Of a DNA stretch of 64,000 nt, positions 50,896 through 58,663 are shown in pieces. Source of the stretch: Sphingomonas taxi (GTDB lineage: Bacteria > Pseudomonadota > Alphaproteobacteria > Sphingomonadales > Sphingomonadaceae). The notes below the pieces were generated by a model that was not told the origin of the DNA, made no database searches, and worked only from the letters and a program-made list of their open reading frames with translations. Position 1 is the first letter of the stretch, and each line of letters begins with the position of its first letter. The stretch spans positions 992,001 to 1,056,000 of the forward strand of contig NZ_CP009571.1 of assembly GCF_000764535.1 (NCBI RefSeq), read 5' to 3'. Both the position numbers and the translations under genes were made by a program.

Positions 50896-50942
50896 GCGGG
50901 CGGCGGCCGGGCCGCGTGGCCCGAACCGGAACGGGAGCTGAC

Positions 50943-51359
50943 ATGCGGCAAGCCACGACTACCTTGAGCGTCGAGACGCGGCGGCAGGGCCTGCTGGAGG
51001 TGACCGGCGAGGTCATCCGCTGGGTGGCGGCGCAGGACATCGATACCGGGCTGCTCACGGTTTTCTGCCGGCATACGTCGGCGTCGCTCGTGATCCAGGA
51101 AAATGCCGCGCCGGCGGTGCGCCGCGACATGGAGGCCTATTTCGCCCGCCTCGCGCCGGAAAGCCGCGATTATGAACATGACGACGAGGGGCCGGACGAC
51201 ATGCCCGCGCATCTCCGCACCGCACTGACCGGCGTGCAGCTGTCGATCCCGGTCATCGAGGGCGCGCCTGCGCTGGGGACGTGGCAGGGCATCTATCTGT
51301 TCGAACATCGCACCAGTCCGCATCGGCGCAGCCTGGCGCTGCACCTGATCGGCGCGTGA
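50943..51359 (+). CDS. yjbQ: YjbQ/UPF0047 family protein
   Basis: A 138-residue cytoplasmic protein of the YjbQ family, weak thiamine-phosphate-synthase-like enzymes with an unsettled role. Conserved elements are visible: CRHTSASLVIQENAAP, HDDEGPDDMPAHLRTALTG and the end GTWQGIYLFEHRTSPHRR. CGGGAGC upstream supports ATG 50943. Confidence 0.9.
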   Translation: MRQATTTLSVETRRQGLLEVTGEVIRWVAAQDIDTGLLTVFCRHTSASLVIQENAAPAVRRDMEAYFARLAPESRDYEHDDEGPDDMPAHLRTALTGVQLSIPVIEGAPALGTWQGIYLFEHRTSPHRRSLALHLIGA

Positions 51360-51471
51360 ACCGCGGCGAAGCGTTGCAGACGGGAGCCAAGTCGTTCATC
51401 GCTCGTTCCACTCGGACGATGTATAGGCGGCACGGTTCGCCGCATCCGCGAGCGAATGGAGTATTGGAGTC

Positions 51472-52068
51472 ATGAGTCATCTGGGCCGCAAGGCCGTGGT
51501 CGCGGCACTCGCCGCCTCCACGCTGATGGTCGCCGGCTGCGCGACCGAGACCACCTATCGCCCCGCCACCGGGCAGGGCTTCAACCGCACCGGCTACAGC
51601 GATCGCCGGATCGAACCCGACCGCTATCTCGTCAGCTTCGCCGGCAACAGCGTCACCTCGCGCGATACGGTGGAACGCTATCTGCTGTTCCGCGCCGCCG
51701 AACTGACGCTGCAGAACGGCTATGATTATTTCGTCATGGCCAATCGCGACACCGATTTGCAGTCGCGCACGTACAGCACGCCCGGAGTCGGCGGCGGCTG
51801 GGGCTATGGCGGCTTCGGCGGCTATTGGGGTCCGTCGTGGCGCTATTACGGCCGCGGTTTCGGCTGGCGCAGCTGGGACCCGTGGTTCGGCGGCGGCTTC
51901 GGCGGCGGCCCGTGGGGCAACGATTTCGACATCCGCACGATCGACCGCTACGAGGCAACCGCGGAGATCGTGATGCGCAAGGGACCGATCCCGCGCGACA
52001 ATCTGCGCGCGTTCAACGCCCGCGCGGTGGTCGACAGCATCGGCCCGACGGTGGTTCTGCCGAAGTAA
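51472..52068 (+). CDS. Lipoprotein with a Gly/Trp/Tyr-rich insert (CC0125/CC1285-like)
   Basis: A 198-residue lipoprotein with lipobox VAGC (Cys 23). The folded part resembles CC0125/CC1285-type lipoproteins of Caulobacterales and Sphingomonadales (DRYLVSFAGNSVTSRDTVERYL, then RAAELTLQNGYDYFVM, and after the insert TAEIVMRKG). Residues about 103-148 are low complexity, dominated by Gly, Trp, Tyr and Phe (WGYGGFGGYWGPSW), as in surface-exposed or aggregation-prone loops. Monocistronic, followed by a strong terminator. Confidence 0.75.
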   Translation: MSHLGRKAVVAALAASTLMVAGCATETTYRPATGQGFNRTGYSDRRIEPDRYLVSFAGNSVTSRDTVERYLLFRAAELTLQNGYDYFVMANRDTDLQSRTYSTPGVGGGWGYGGFGGYWGPSWRYYGRGFGWRSWDPWFGGGFGGGPWGNDFDIRTIDRYEATAEIVMRKGPIPRDNLRAFNARAVVDSIGPTVVLPK

Positions 52069-52088
52069 CGTGCCGTTCGCGTAACGAC

Positions 52089-52125
52089 AAAAGGCCGGGT
52101 CACCTTGCGGTGATCCGGCCTTTTT
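52089..52125. terminator. Strong two-way intrinsic terminator
   Basis: GGCCGGGTCACC (52093-52104) pairs with GGTGATCCGGCC (52109-52120) around TTGC, flanked by AAAA and TTTTT. It serves the lipoprotein gene on the plus strand, and its mirror could stop leftward transcription from secA. Confidence 0.88.
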
Positions 52126-52169
52126 CGTGAGATGGTGACAGCGACGGCTGCCGTGCGCTCCGGCATCCG

Positions 52170-52221
52170 GCTTCGTCAGCCGTCGCGGAGACGAAGCGGG
52201 ACCCCGGCGCAAGGCCGGGGT
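52170..52221. repeat. REP-like pair of hairpins downstream of secA
   Basis: Two adjacent inverted repeats: GCTTCGTC/GACGAAGC (52170-52177 and 52190-52197) and ACCCCGGC/GCCGGGGT (52201-52208 and 52214-52221, loop GCAAG). The GCCGGGGT-type hairpin is typical of scattered intergenic repeats in sphingomonads. It lies between the terminator and the secA stop. Confidence 0.6.
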
Positions 52222-52249
52222 GACGGGGGGTGGGAATGCCGCCGGAGCG

Positions 52250-54997
52250 TCAGGCGGTGACGGCACCGTGGCAATGCTTATATTTTCGGCCCGAGCCGCA
52301 CGGGCATGGCGCGTTGCGGTTGACGCGGCCTTCCCAATGTTCCGGATTGTCGCCGAGGATCGCCTCCGCATCCGGCTGCATCATCTGCAGCGGCGGGATC
52401 TGCGTCGTGATCCGGCCCAGCGTCCCGGCATCGATATCGTTCGAATTGTCCTCGCCGGTGAACGGGTCGAAGTGCGTCGTAATGAAATCGGGCAGCTCGG
52501 GCAGGTCGGGTGCTTCCTGCATCTGGAATTGTGCGTGCGCGATCGTCTTGGTGACGTCCTCGCGGATCGAGTCGAGCATGCGCTGGAACAGCGAGAACGC
52601 CTCCTGCTTATACTCGTTGATCGGCGTCTTCTGCGCATAGGCGCGCAGGTGGACGACCTGACGCAGCGCGTCGAGCGTCGCGAGATGCTCCTTCCAGTGA
52701 TGGTCGAGGTTCTGGAGCAGGATCGACTTCTCGACCTGTGTCCAGGTCTCCGGCTCGAGCTCGGCGGCCTTGGTGGCGATCGCCGCATCGGCGGCCTCGC
52801 GGACGCGCTCCTCGACGATCTCGGGATCGATCGCCTCTTCGGTCAGCCAGTCGTCGACCGGCAGGTCGAGATTGAGGATCTCGGTCAGCCCCGCCTTCAT
52901 CCCCGCGATATCCCATTGCTCGGGATAGGAGTTGGGCGGGCAGGCACCGCCGACGATGACGTTGACCGTCTCGGTACGCATGTCGCTGACCACGTCGCCG
53001 ACCGCATCGGCATCCATGATGTCGGCGCGCTGCTCGTAGATGACCTTGCGCTGGTCGTTCATCACGTCGTCATATTCGACGACCTGCTTGCGGATGTCGT
53101 AGTTGCGCGCCTCGACCTTCTTCTGCGCGGTCTCGATCGCCTTCGACAGCCACTTGCTGCCGATCGCCTCGCCGTCCTCGATATTGTTGCGCATCATCTT
53201 GGCGAAGAGCGTGTCCGGGCCGAAGATGCGGAGCAGATCGTCGTCGAGGCTGAGGTAGAAGCGCGACAGGCCGGGATCGCCCTGACGGCCCGAACGGCCG
53301 CGGAGCTGGTTGTCGATGCGGCGGCTCTCGTGCCGCTCGGTGCCGAGCACGAACAGACCGCCGGCGGCGAGCACCTCCTGCTTCTCCACCTCAATCTCGG
53401 CACGGATCCGTGCCGCCTCCGTCTCATATTCGGGCGTGCCCTCGACGAGATCGGGATGCTCGTCGAGCATGCGGAATTCGAGGTTGCCGCCGAGTTTGAT
53501 GTCGGTGCCGCGGCCCGCCATGTTGGTGGCGATCGTCACCGCCGCCTTGCGCCCGGCCTGCGCGACGATATGCGCCTCCATCTCGTGGTAGCGCGCGTTG
53601 AGCACCTTGTGATCGACGCCCTCCTGCGTGAGGAATTCGCTGAGCAGCTCGGACTTCTCGATCGACACGGTGCCGACCAGCACCGGCTGGCCGAGCGCGG
53701 CATGTTCGCGGATCTTCTTGGCGATCGCACGGAACTTGTCGGTGGTGTCCTTGTAGAATTCGTCCTCCTCGTCGACGCGGCGGACGCCGACGTTGGTCGG
53801 GATGGTGACGACGTTCATCTTGTAGATGTCGTAGAATTCCGCCGCCTCGGTCGCCGCGGTGCCGGTCATGCCCGACAGCTTCGGGTACATGCGGAAATAA
53901 TTCTGGAAGGTGATCGACGCCATCGTCTGGTTCTCGGGCTCGATCGTCACGCCCTCCTTCGCCTCGACTGCCTGGTGCAGGCCGTCGGACCAGCGGCGCC
54001 CGTCCATCATGCGGCCGGTGAATTCGTCGATGATGATGACCTTGCCATCCTTGACGATGTAATCGGTGTCCGCCTTGAACATCATGTTCGCGCGCAGCGA
54101 CTGGTTGACGTGGTGGACGACCTGCGTGTTCTCGAAATCGTAGAGATTGGCGCCCTCCAGCAGGCCCGCCGCCTCGAGCATCCGCTCGATCCGCTCGGTG
54201 CCGCTCTCGGTCAGGATGATCGACTTCTGCTTCTCGTCCTTCTCGTAATCGTCCGCCTCGAGCTGCTTCACGATCGCGTCGACGCTCATGTACAGCTCCG
54301 ACTTGTCGTCGGTCGGGCCGGAGATGATGAGCGGCGTGCGCGCCTCGTCGATCAGCACCGAATCGACCTCGTCGACGATCGCCATGCTGAAGGCGCGCTG
54401 CACCATCGAGCTGCGCTCATACTTCATGTTGTCGCGCAGATAGTCGAAGCCGAATTCGTTATTCGTGCCGTAGGTGATGTCGCTGTTGTAGGCGGCGCGG
54501 CGCTGTTCGTCGGTAAGGTTGGGGATGATCGTCCCGACGGTGAGGCCGAGGAAGCGATAGACCTGGCCCATCCATTCGGCGTCGCGCGCGGCGAGATAGT
54601 CGTTGACGGTGATGACGTGGACGCCATCGCCGGGCAGCGCGTTGAGATAGGTCGCCAGCGTCGCGACGAGCGTCTTGCCCTCGCCGGTGCGCATCTCGGC
54701 GATCTCGCCGCGGTGGAGGACGATGCCGCCGATCATCTGCACGTCGAAATGGCGCATGCCGAGCACGCGTATCGCCGATTCGCGCACCGTCGCGAACGCC
54801 TCGGGCAGCAGGTCGTCGAGCTTGGCGCCATTGGCGAGCTGCTCGCGGAACTTGGCGGTCTGCGCGGCGAGTTGCTCGTCGGAGAGCGCCTGGAGCGTCG
54901 GCTCGAACGCGGCGATCTTCTGGACGATCGGGTTGAGCGATTTGACGTAGCGGTCGTTGGACGAGCCGAAGAGCGATTTAGCGAAGCCGCCGAACAT
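52250..54997 (-). CDS. secA: Protein translocase ATPase SecA
   Basis: A 915-residue motor that drives unfolded preproteins through SecYEG. Walker A is EMRTGEGKT near residue 100, Walker [13 protein letters not shown] near 210, and the helicase-like second motor has NMAGRGTDI and [11 protein letters not shown]. The C-terminal zinc/SecB-binding motif [14 protein letters not shown] is intact. ATG 54997 ([10 protein letters not shown]) fits the family and has AGGAA upstream. A small exported protein gene lies 100 nt upstream on the same strand. Confidence 0.97.
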   Translation of the reverse strand: MFGGFAKSLFGSSNDRYVKSLNPIVQKIAAFEPTLQALSDEQLAAQTAKFREQLANGAKLDDLLPEAFATVRESAIRVLGMRHFDVQMIGGIVLHRGEIAEMRTGEGKTLVATLATYLNALPGDGVHVITVNDYLAARDAEWMGQVYRFLGLTVGTIIPNLTDEQRRAAYNSDITYGTNNEFGFDYLRDNMKYERSSMVQRAFSMAIVDEVDSVLIDEARTPLIISGPTDDKSELYMSVDAIVKQLEADDYEKDEKQKSIILTESGTERIERMLEAAGLLEGANLYDFENTQVVHHVNQSLRANMMFKADTDYIVKDGKVIIIDEFTGRMMDGRRWSDGLHQAVEAKEGVTIEPENQTMASITFQNYFRMYPKLSGMTGTAATEAAEFYDIYKMNVVTIPTNVGVRRVDEEDEFYKDTTDKFRAIAKKIREHAALGQPVLVGTVSIEKSELLSEFLTQEGVDHKVLNARYHEMEAHIVAQAGRKAAVTIATNMAGRGTDIKLGGNLEFRMLDEHPDLVEGTPEYETEAARIRAEIEVEKQEVLAAGGLFVLGTERHESRRIDNQLRGRSGRQGDPGLSRFYLSLDDDLLRIFGPDTLFAKMMRNNIEDGEAIGSKWLSKAIETAQKKVEARNYDIRKQVVEYDDVMNDQRKVIYEQRADIMDADAVGDVVSDMRTETVNVIVGGACPPNSYPEQWDIAGMKAGLTEILNLDLPVDDWLTEEAIDPEIVEERVREAADAAIATKAAELEPETWTQVEKSILLQNLDHHWKEHLATLDALRQVVHLRAYAQKTPINEYKQEAFSLFQRMLDSIREDVTKTIAHAQFQMQEAPDLPELPDFITTHFDPFTGEDNSNDIDAGTLGRITTQIPPLQMMQPDAEAILGDNPEHWEGRVNRNAPCPCGSGRKYKHCHGAVTA

Positions 54998-55016
54998 AGA
55001 GATGGTTCCTGGATAA

Positions 55017-55048
55017 GCGCGCGCGGCCCCAGGGATGCGGGGGCGCGC
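55017..55048 (-). promoter_or_regulatory. GC-rich hairpin just before secA
   Basis: Read on the minus strand, GCGCGCCCCC (55048-55039) can pair with GGGG..GCGCGC (55030-55017, two unpaired C), giving a stable stem about 10 nt before the secA ribosome site. It lies between the stop of the 85-residue exported protein and secA. Confidence 0.45.
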
Positions 55049-55097
55049 AGCGTCGTTGGTCACGAAGATGTGGGTCGCAGCCGGACTGCGACGGGCG

Positions 55098-55355
55098 CTA
55101 TTCGCGCCGGCGGCGGGCGTAGAGCGGTTCGCCCGGCGCTACGGCCGGAGCGGTGGCGGCGAGGCCCCAGGCCGCGGACGCGACCAGCGTCGGCAGCGCC
55201 TGCTGCGGCCGGCTGGCGACGGCCGCGGGGCGCACCTGCGCTTCGACCACGGCCGCCGCACTCGCGACCGCATGCGCTGCCGCCGGCGTACGCATCGCCG
55301 ATCCACCGCCGGTAAGGGCGGACAGCAGCGCGGACAGGAGCAGCAGCAAATTCAT
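55098..55355 (-). CDS. Small exported protein upstream of secA
   Basis: An 85-residue protein with a short hydrophobic signal ([19 protein letters not shown]), then an Ala/Val/Pro-rich chain and a strongly basic end (LYARRRRE). GAGG five bases before ATG 55355 supports the start. I recognise no family. It is exported, small, and directly precedes secA with a hairpin between, which is the arrangement of the SecM secretion monitor in enterobacteria. The known SecM arrest motif (FxxxxWIxxxxGIRAGP) and the RAPP motif of other arrest peptides are absent. Confidence 0.55.
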   Translation of the reverse strand: MNLLLLLSALLSALTGGGSAMRTPAAAHAVASAAAVVEAQVRPAAVASRPQQALPTLVASAAWGLAATAPAVAPGEPLYARRRRE

Positions 55356-55410
55356 CGCAGCCTCGCCATAAGGACAAGGTCCGCGGGCGTCCACATGCGA
55401 AGCGGCTGTA

Positions 55411-55806
55411 TTACCACAAGCAACGTACCGGATAGCGACGCATCGTGACGTCCGCGGTGACCAACGTCGCATCGAGATGCAGCGCATGGGCGATCAGCAT
55501 GCGATCCACCGGATCGCGATGGAGGTCAGGCAGCGTATCGACGATCCGCCACGCGGATGCCGGATATTCGAGTATCTCGGCATCGAGCCGGGCGACGAGC
55601 AAATCCAACGGAAGATCAGCGCCGAACCTGCCGCGGCGGTTCAGATCGACAAACTCATATGCGGTTACCGCACTGATCCACAGCGGCGTCGCACCATCGG
55701 TGATCGCAGTCGTCGCCGCCACACTGAGCCGCGGACTACGGGTAGCGATCCAGACGAGCGCCTGCGTATCAATCAGGATCGCCAAATTTGCGCCCGTAAT
55801 GTTCAT
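55411..55806 (-). CDS. PIN-domain toxin (VapC-like)
   Basis: A 131-residue endoribonuclease-type toxin. The acidic metal-binding residues of PIN domains are in place: D13 (LIDTQALVWIA), E51 (TAYEFVDL), D98/D101 (RDPVDRMLIAHA) and D119 (VTADVTM). Members cut tRNA or other RNA and inhibit translation. Its start lies within the antitoxin gene (38-bp overlap), the common antitoxin-first order. Confidence 0.87.
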   Translation of the reverse strand: MNITGANLAILIDTQALVWIATRSPRLSVAATTAITDGATPLWISAVTAYEFVDLNRRGRFGADLPLDLLVARLDAEILEYPASAWRIVDTLPDLHRDPVDRMLIAHALHLDATLVTADVTMRRYPVRCLW

Positions 55807-56050
55807 CCCAACGATCGTCCGCCTTTAGAGCGCGGATGTCGATGTCACGGTCCCCGACGAGATCAGCAAACATCCCGATCGCGGACCGCCGCTTTGCGGC
55901 ACGTTGCTCCACATCGGAAGGCGGGACCATCACAAGGCGAACCTGGGGTGCGTCGACACTATCGAGCACGACATCCTCACCACGCATGGCCGCCGCGACC
56001 AACTCCGAAAGCCGCGCCTTCGCCTCACCGATAGGGACGTGCATCGCCAT
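55769..56050 (-). CDS. Phd/YefM-type antitoxin
   Basis: A 93-residue antitoxin. The N-terminal Phd DNA-binding fold is clear (VPIGEAKARLSELVAAAMRGEDVVL) and the C-terminal tail (IDIRALKADDRWDEHYGRKF) should wrap the PIN toxin. ATG 56050 or 56044 may start it. It is divergent from argJ, with an ACCTATAGGT palindrome (56053-56062) next to the start that could serve as its own operator. Confidence 0.87.
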   Translation of the reverse strand: MAMHVPIGEAKARLSELVAAAMRGEDVVLDSVDAPQVRLVMVPPSDVEQRAAKRRSAIGMFADLVGDRDIDIRALKADDRWDEHYGRKFGDPD

Positions 56051-56148
56051 GACCTATAGGTGGCGCGGCACGTGCCGGTGGTCAAGCATGCGAGGGTTCG
56101 TCGATCATCCGTCTTTGCCCTGTCTTGGAAGCAGCCTATGGCAGCGCC

Positions 56149-57375
56149 ATGTCTTCGTCCATCTCCCCGCTCGCCACCCCCTTCCCCGCCCTGCCCGTGA
56201 TCGCCGGCGTGGTGCCGCACGTCGCTCGCGCGCAGTACAAGACGTGGGACCGCTGCGATCTCACCTTCGTCACGCTCGCCGAGGGGACCAGCGTCGCCGG
56301 CGTCGTCACGCAGAGCAAATGCCCCTCGCCCGAGGTCGAATGGTGCCGCAAGGCGCTGACCCTCGGCACGGCGCGCGCGCTGGTGGTCAACGCGGGCAAT
56401 TCCAATGCCTTCACCGGGCATCGCGGCCGCGCCGCGGTCGAGGCGATCGCCGCGCGCACCGCGCAGCATCTCGGTTGCCAGCCGTCGGACGTGTTCGTCG
56501 CCTCGACCGGGGTGATCGGCGTGCCGCTGCCGATCGACAAGGCGGAGGCCGGGCTCGACGCCGCCTTCGCCGCGACGCCGTGCGACTGGCGCGCCGCGGC
56601 GGAGACGATCGGCACTACCGACACCTACCCCAAGGGCGCGACGACGACCGCCATCGTCGATGGTCGCACGGTGACTTTGGTCGGCATCATCAAGGGTTCG
56701 GGGATGATCGCGCCGGACATGGCGACGATGCTCGGCTTCGTCTTCACCGATGCGGCGGTGACGCCGGGCTTCCTGCAGGCCGCGCTCAACGCCGCCAACC
56801 GCAACACCTTCTCGTGCATCACCGTCGACGGCGACACCTCGACCAGCGACACGGTGCTCGCCTTCGCCACCGGCGCGGCGGGCAATGCGCCGCTCGGCGA
56901 CGCCCACAGCGATGGGGCGGACGCCTTCGCCGCGGCGCTCGCCGACCTCTGCGCGCAGCTCGCGTTGCTCGTCGTGCGCGACGGCGAGGGCGCCACCAAG
57001 CTGATCGAGATCGCGGTCACCGGCGCGGAAAGCGACGCCTCTGCGCATCGCATCGCCATGTCGATCGCCAATTCGCCGCTGGTGAAAACCGCGATCGCGG
57101 GCGAGGATGCCAATTGGGGTCGCGTCGTCATGGCGGTCGGCAAGGCCGGCGAGCCCGCCGAGCGCGACAAATTGTCGATCCGCTTCGGCGAGACGCAGGT
57201 CGCGCGCGAAGGCCTCGCGGTCGAGGGGTATGACGAGGCGCCGGTCGCCGCGCATCTCAAGGGGCAGGAGATCGAGGTCGGCGTCGACCTCGGTCTCGGC
57301 GACGGCGTGGCGACGGTTTGGACCTGCGACCTCACCCACGGCTATATCTCGATCAACGCCGACTATCGGAGCTGA
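56149..57375 (+). CDS. argJ: Bifunctional ornithine acetyltransferase / N-acetylglutamate synthase
   Basis: A 408-residue self-cleaving enzyme of the arginine pathway that transfers acetyl from N-acetylornithine to glutamate. Cleavage occurs before the nucleophile Thr in KGSGMIAPDMATML, here T193. Other landmarks are VVNAGNSNAFTG and SIANSPLVKTAIAGEDANWG. ATG 56149 matches the family start better than the in-frame ATG 56125. It lies 1 nt before the phosphatase gene. Confidence 0.95.
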   Translation: MSSSISPLATPFPALPVIAGVVPHVARAQYKTWDRCDLTFVTLAEGTSVAGVVTQSKCPSPEVEWCRKALTLGTARALVVNAGNSNAFTGHRGRAAVEAIAARTAQHLGCQPSDVFVASTGVIGVPLPIDKAEAGLDAAFAATPCDWRAAAETIGTTDTYPKGATTTAIVDGRTVTLVGIIKGSGMIAPDMATMLGFVFTDAAVTPGFLQAALNAANRNTFSCITVDGDTSTSDTVLAFATGAAGNAPLGDAHSDGADAFAAALADLCAQLALLVVRDGEGATKLIEIAVTGAESDASAHRIAMSIANSPLVKTAIAGEDANWGRVVMAVGKAGEPAERDKLSIRFGETQVAREGLAVEGYDEAPVAAHLKGQEIEVGVDLGLGDGVATVWTCDLTHGYISINADYRS

Positions 57376-57376
57376 C

Positions 57377-58174
57377 ATGCACCATCCGCACCACGACGCG
57401 GTCGTCACGCTGATGCGCCGGGTGGCGGCGGAGATCGTCCTGCCGCGCTTCCGCAACCTCGCTGCCGACGAGATCGAGGAGAAGGCCGCCGACGATATGG
57501 TGACCGTCGCCGATCGCGAGAGCGAGGCGGCGCTGACCGCGGGGCTGGCGGCGCTCGATCCCGGCATCCGCGTCGTCGGCGAGGAGGCGGTGGCTGCGGA
57601 TGCGTCGCTGGTCGACGGCATCGAGCACGGCCGGGTGTGGATCATCGACCCGATCGACGGCACCAATAATTACGCGAGCGGCATCGCCACCTTCGGGATC
57701 ATGATCGCGCTGGTCGAGGATGGCGAGACGCAGGCGGGGTGGATCCTCGATCCGGTCGCCGACCGGCTCTGCCACGCCGTGCGCGGCGGCGGCGCCTATA
57801 TCGATGGCGTACGCGTGCAGGCGCGGCCAAGCGGCGGCGAGCGCCCGTCGGCGGTGCTCGCGACCTATTATATGAGCGAGGTGGAGATAGCGGCACTCTA
57901 CGCCCGGGCCGAGCGCGCGTTCACCGTCGCACCGATGCCGCGCTGCGCGGCGGAGCAATATCCGCGGCTGGTGCTGGGGACGAACGACGTCGCCTTGTTC
58001 CAGAAGACGCTGCCCTGGGATCATGCGCCCGGCTCGCTGTTCCTGCGCGAGGCGGGCGGCGTGGTGCGCTGGCCGGACGGCGAAGACTATCACGTCGGCG
58101 ATCAGCGCCGCGGCATGCTCGCCGCCGCATCGCCCGCCTTGTGGGACCAAGCGGCGAAGCTGCTGTTCGGATAG
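57377..58174 (+). CDS. Inositol-monophosphatase-family phosphatase
   Basis: A 265-residue magnesium-dependent sugar-phosphate phosphatase. Motifs: GEE at 68-70, IIDPIDGTNNYASG with metal ligands D91 and D94, and PWDHAPGSLFLREAGG near the end. Members dephosphorylate inositol-1-phosphate, histidinol-phosphate or 3'-phosphoadenosine compounds. Position after argJ hints at amino acid biosynthesis, for example a HisN-type histidinol-phosphatase, but this is not proven by sequence. Confidence 0.88.
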   Translation: MHHPHHDAVVTLMRRVAAEIVLPRFRNLAADEIEEKAADDMVTVADRESEAALTAGLAALDPGIRVVGEEAVAADASLVDGIEHGRVWIIDPIDGTNNYASGIATFGIMIALVEDGETQAGWILDPVADRLCHAVRGGGAYIDGVRVQARPSGGERPSAVLATYYMSEVEIAALYARAERAFTVAPMPRCAAEQYPRLVLGTNDVALFQKTLPWDHAPGSLFLREAGGVVRWPDGEDYHVGDQRRGMLAAASPALWDQAAKLLFG

Positions 58175-58180
58175 CAAAAG

Positions 58181-58271
58181 CCCCTCCTCTTCAGAGGAGG
58201 GGTTGGGGTGGAGGACACTAAGAACAGGCCTCCGTGATACAAACCCTACCCCTCCCCCAAAGGGGAGGGAC
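58181..58271. repeat. Paired inverted G/C-rich repeat element between convergent genes
   Basis: Two hairpins, CCCCTCCTC/GAGGAGGGG (58181-58202) and CCCCTCCCC-type/GGGGAGGG (58249-58268), frame a 45-nt centre. The flanks GGTTGGGGTGG and CCCTACCCC are roughly complementary. The first is preceded by AAAA and could also act as a terminator. The word looks like a dispersed intergenic repeat of the REPIN kind. Confidence 0.6.
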
Positions 58272-58280
58272 TTGCATCGC

Positions 58281-58604
58281 TTACGCCAGCGCGCCTTCCA
58301 GCCAGGCCTTCAGCCGGCCCTTGGGCTCGGCACCGACCTTGGTCGCCGCCGGGGCGCCGCCCTTGAACAGGATCATCGTCGGGATGCCGCGCACGCCATA
58401 TTTGCCCGGCGCATCCGGATTCTCGTCGATGTTGAGCTTGGCGATCGTCACCTGCTCACCGAGCTCTTCCGACAGTTCCTCGAGGCTCGGCCCGATCATC
58501 TTGCACGGCCCGCACCATTCCGCCCAGAAGTCGACCAGCACCGGTCCGTCGGCCTTGAGCACGTCGGTGTCGAAGCTCGCGTCGGTAATCGCCTTGGTAG
58601 CCAT
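58281..58604 (-). CDS. trxA: Thioredoxin 1
   Basis: A 107-residue cytoplasmic disulphide reductase with the active site WCGPCK (C31, C34) and the cis-proline segment [18 protein letters not shown] before ATG 58604 is a near-perfect ribosome site and rules out the in-frame extension upstream. It lies 59 nt downstream of addA, an arrangement often seen in alphaproteobacteria. Confidence 0.96.
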   Translation of the reverse strand: MATKAITDASFDTDVLKADGPVLVDFWAEWCGPCKMIGPSLEELSEELGEQVTIAKLNIDENPDAPGKYGVRGIPTMILFKGGAPAATKVGAEPKGRLKAWLEGALA

Positions 58605-58663
58605 TTTAATCTCCTTTGCAGCCCATCTAGGATGGCGCGGACCCCGGCTCAACCGTCGGCGCC

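Noticed and set aside
52220..55315. 1031-codon open frame opposite secA
   Set aside because: SecA is beyond doubt on the other strand; the mirror protein is rich in Asp, Arg and Val with no domain.
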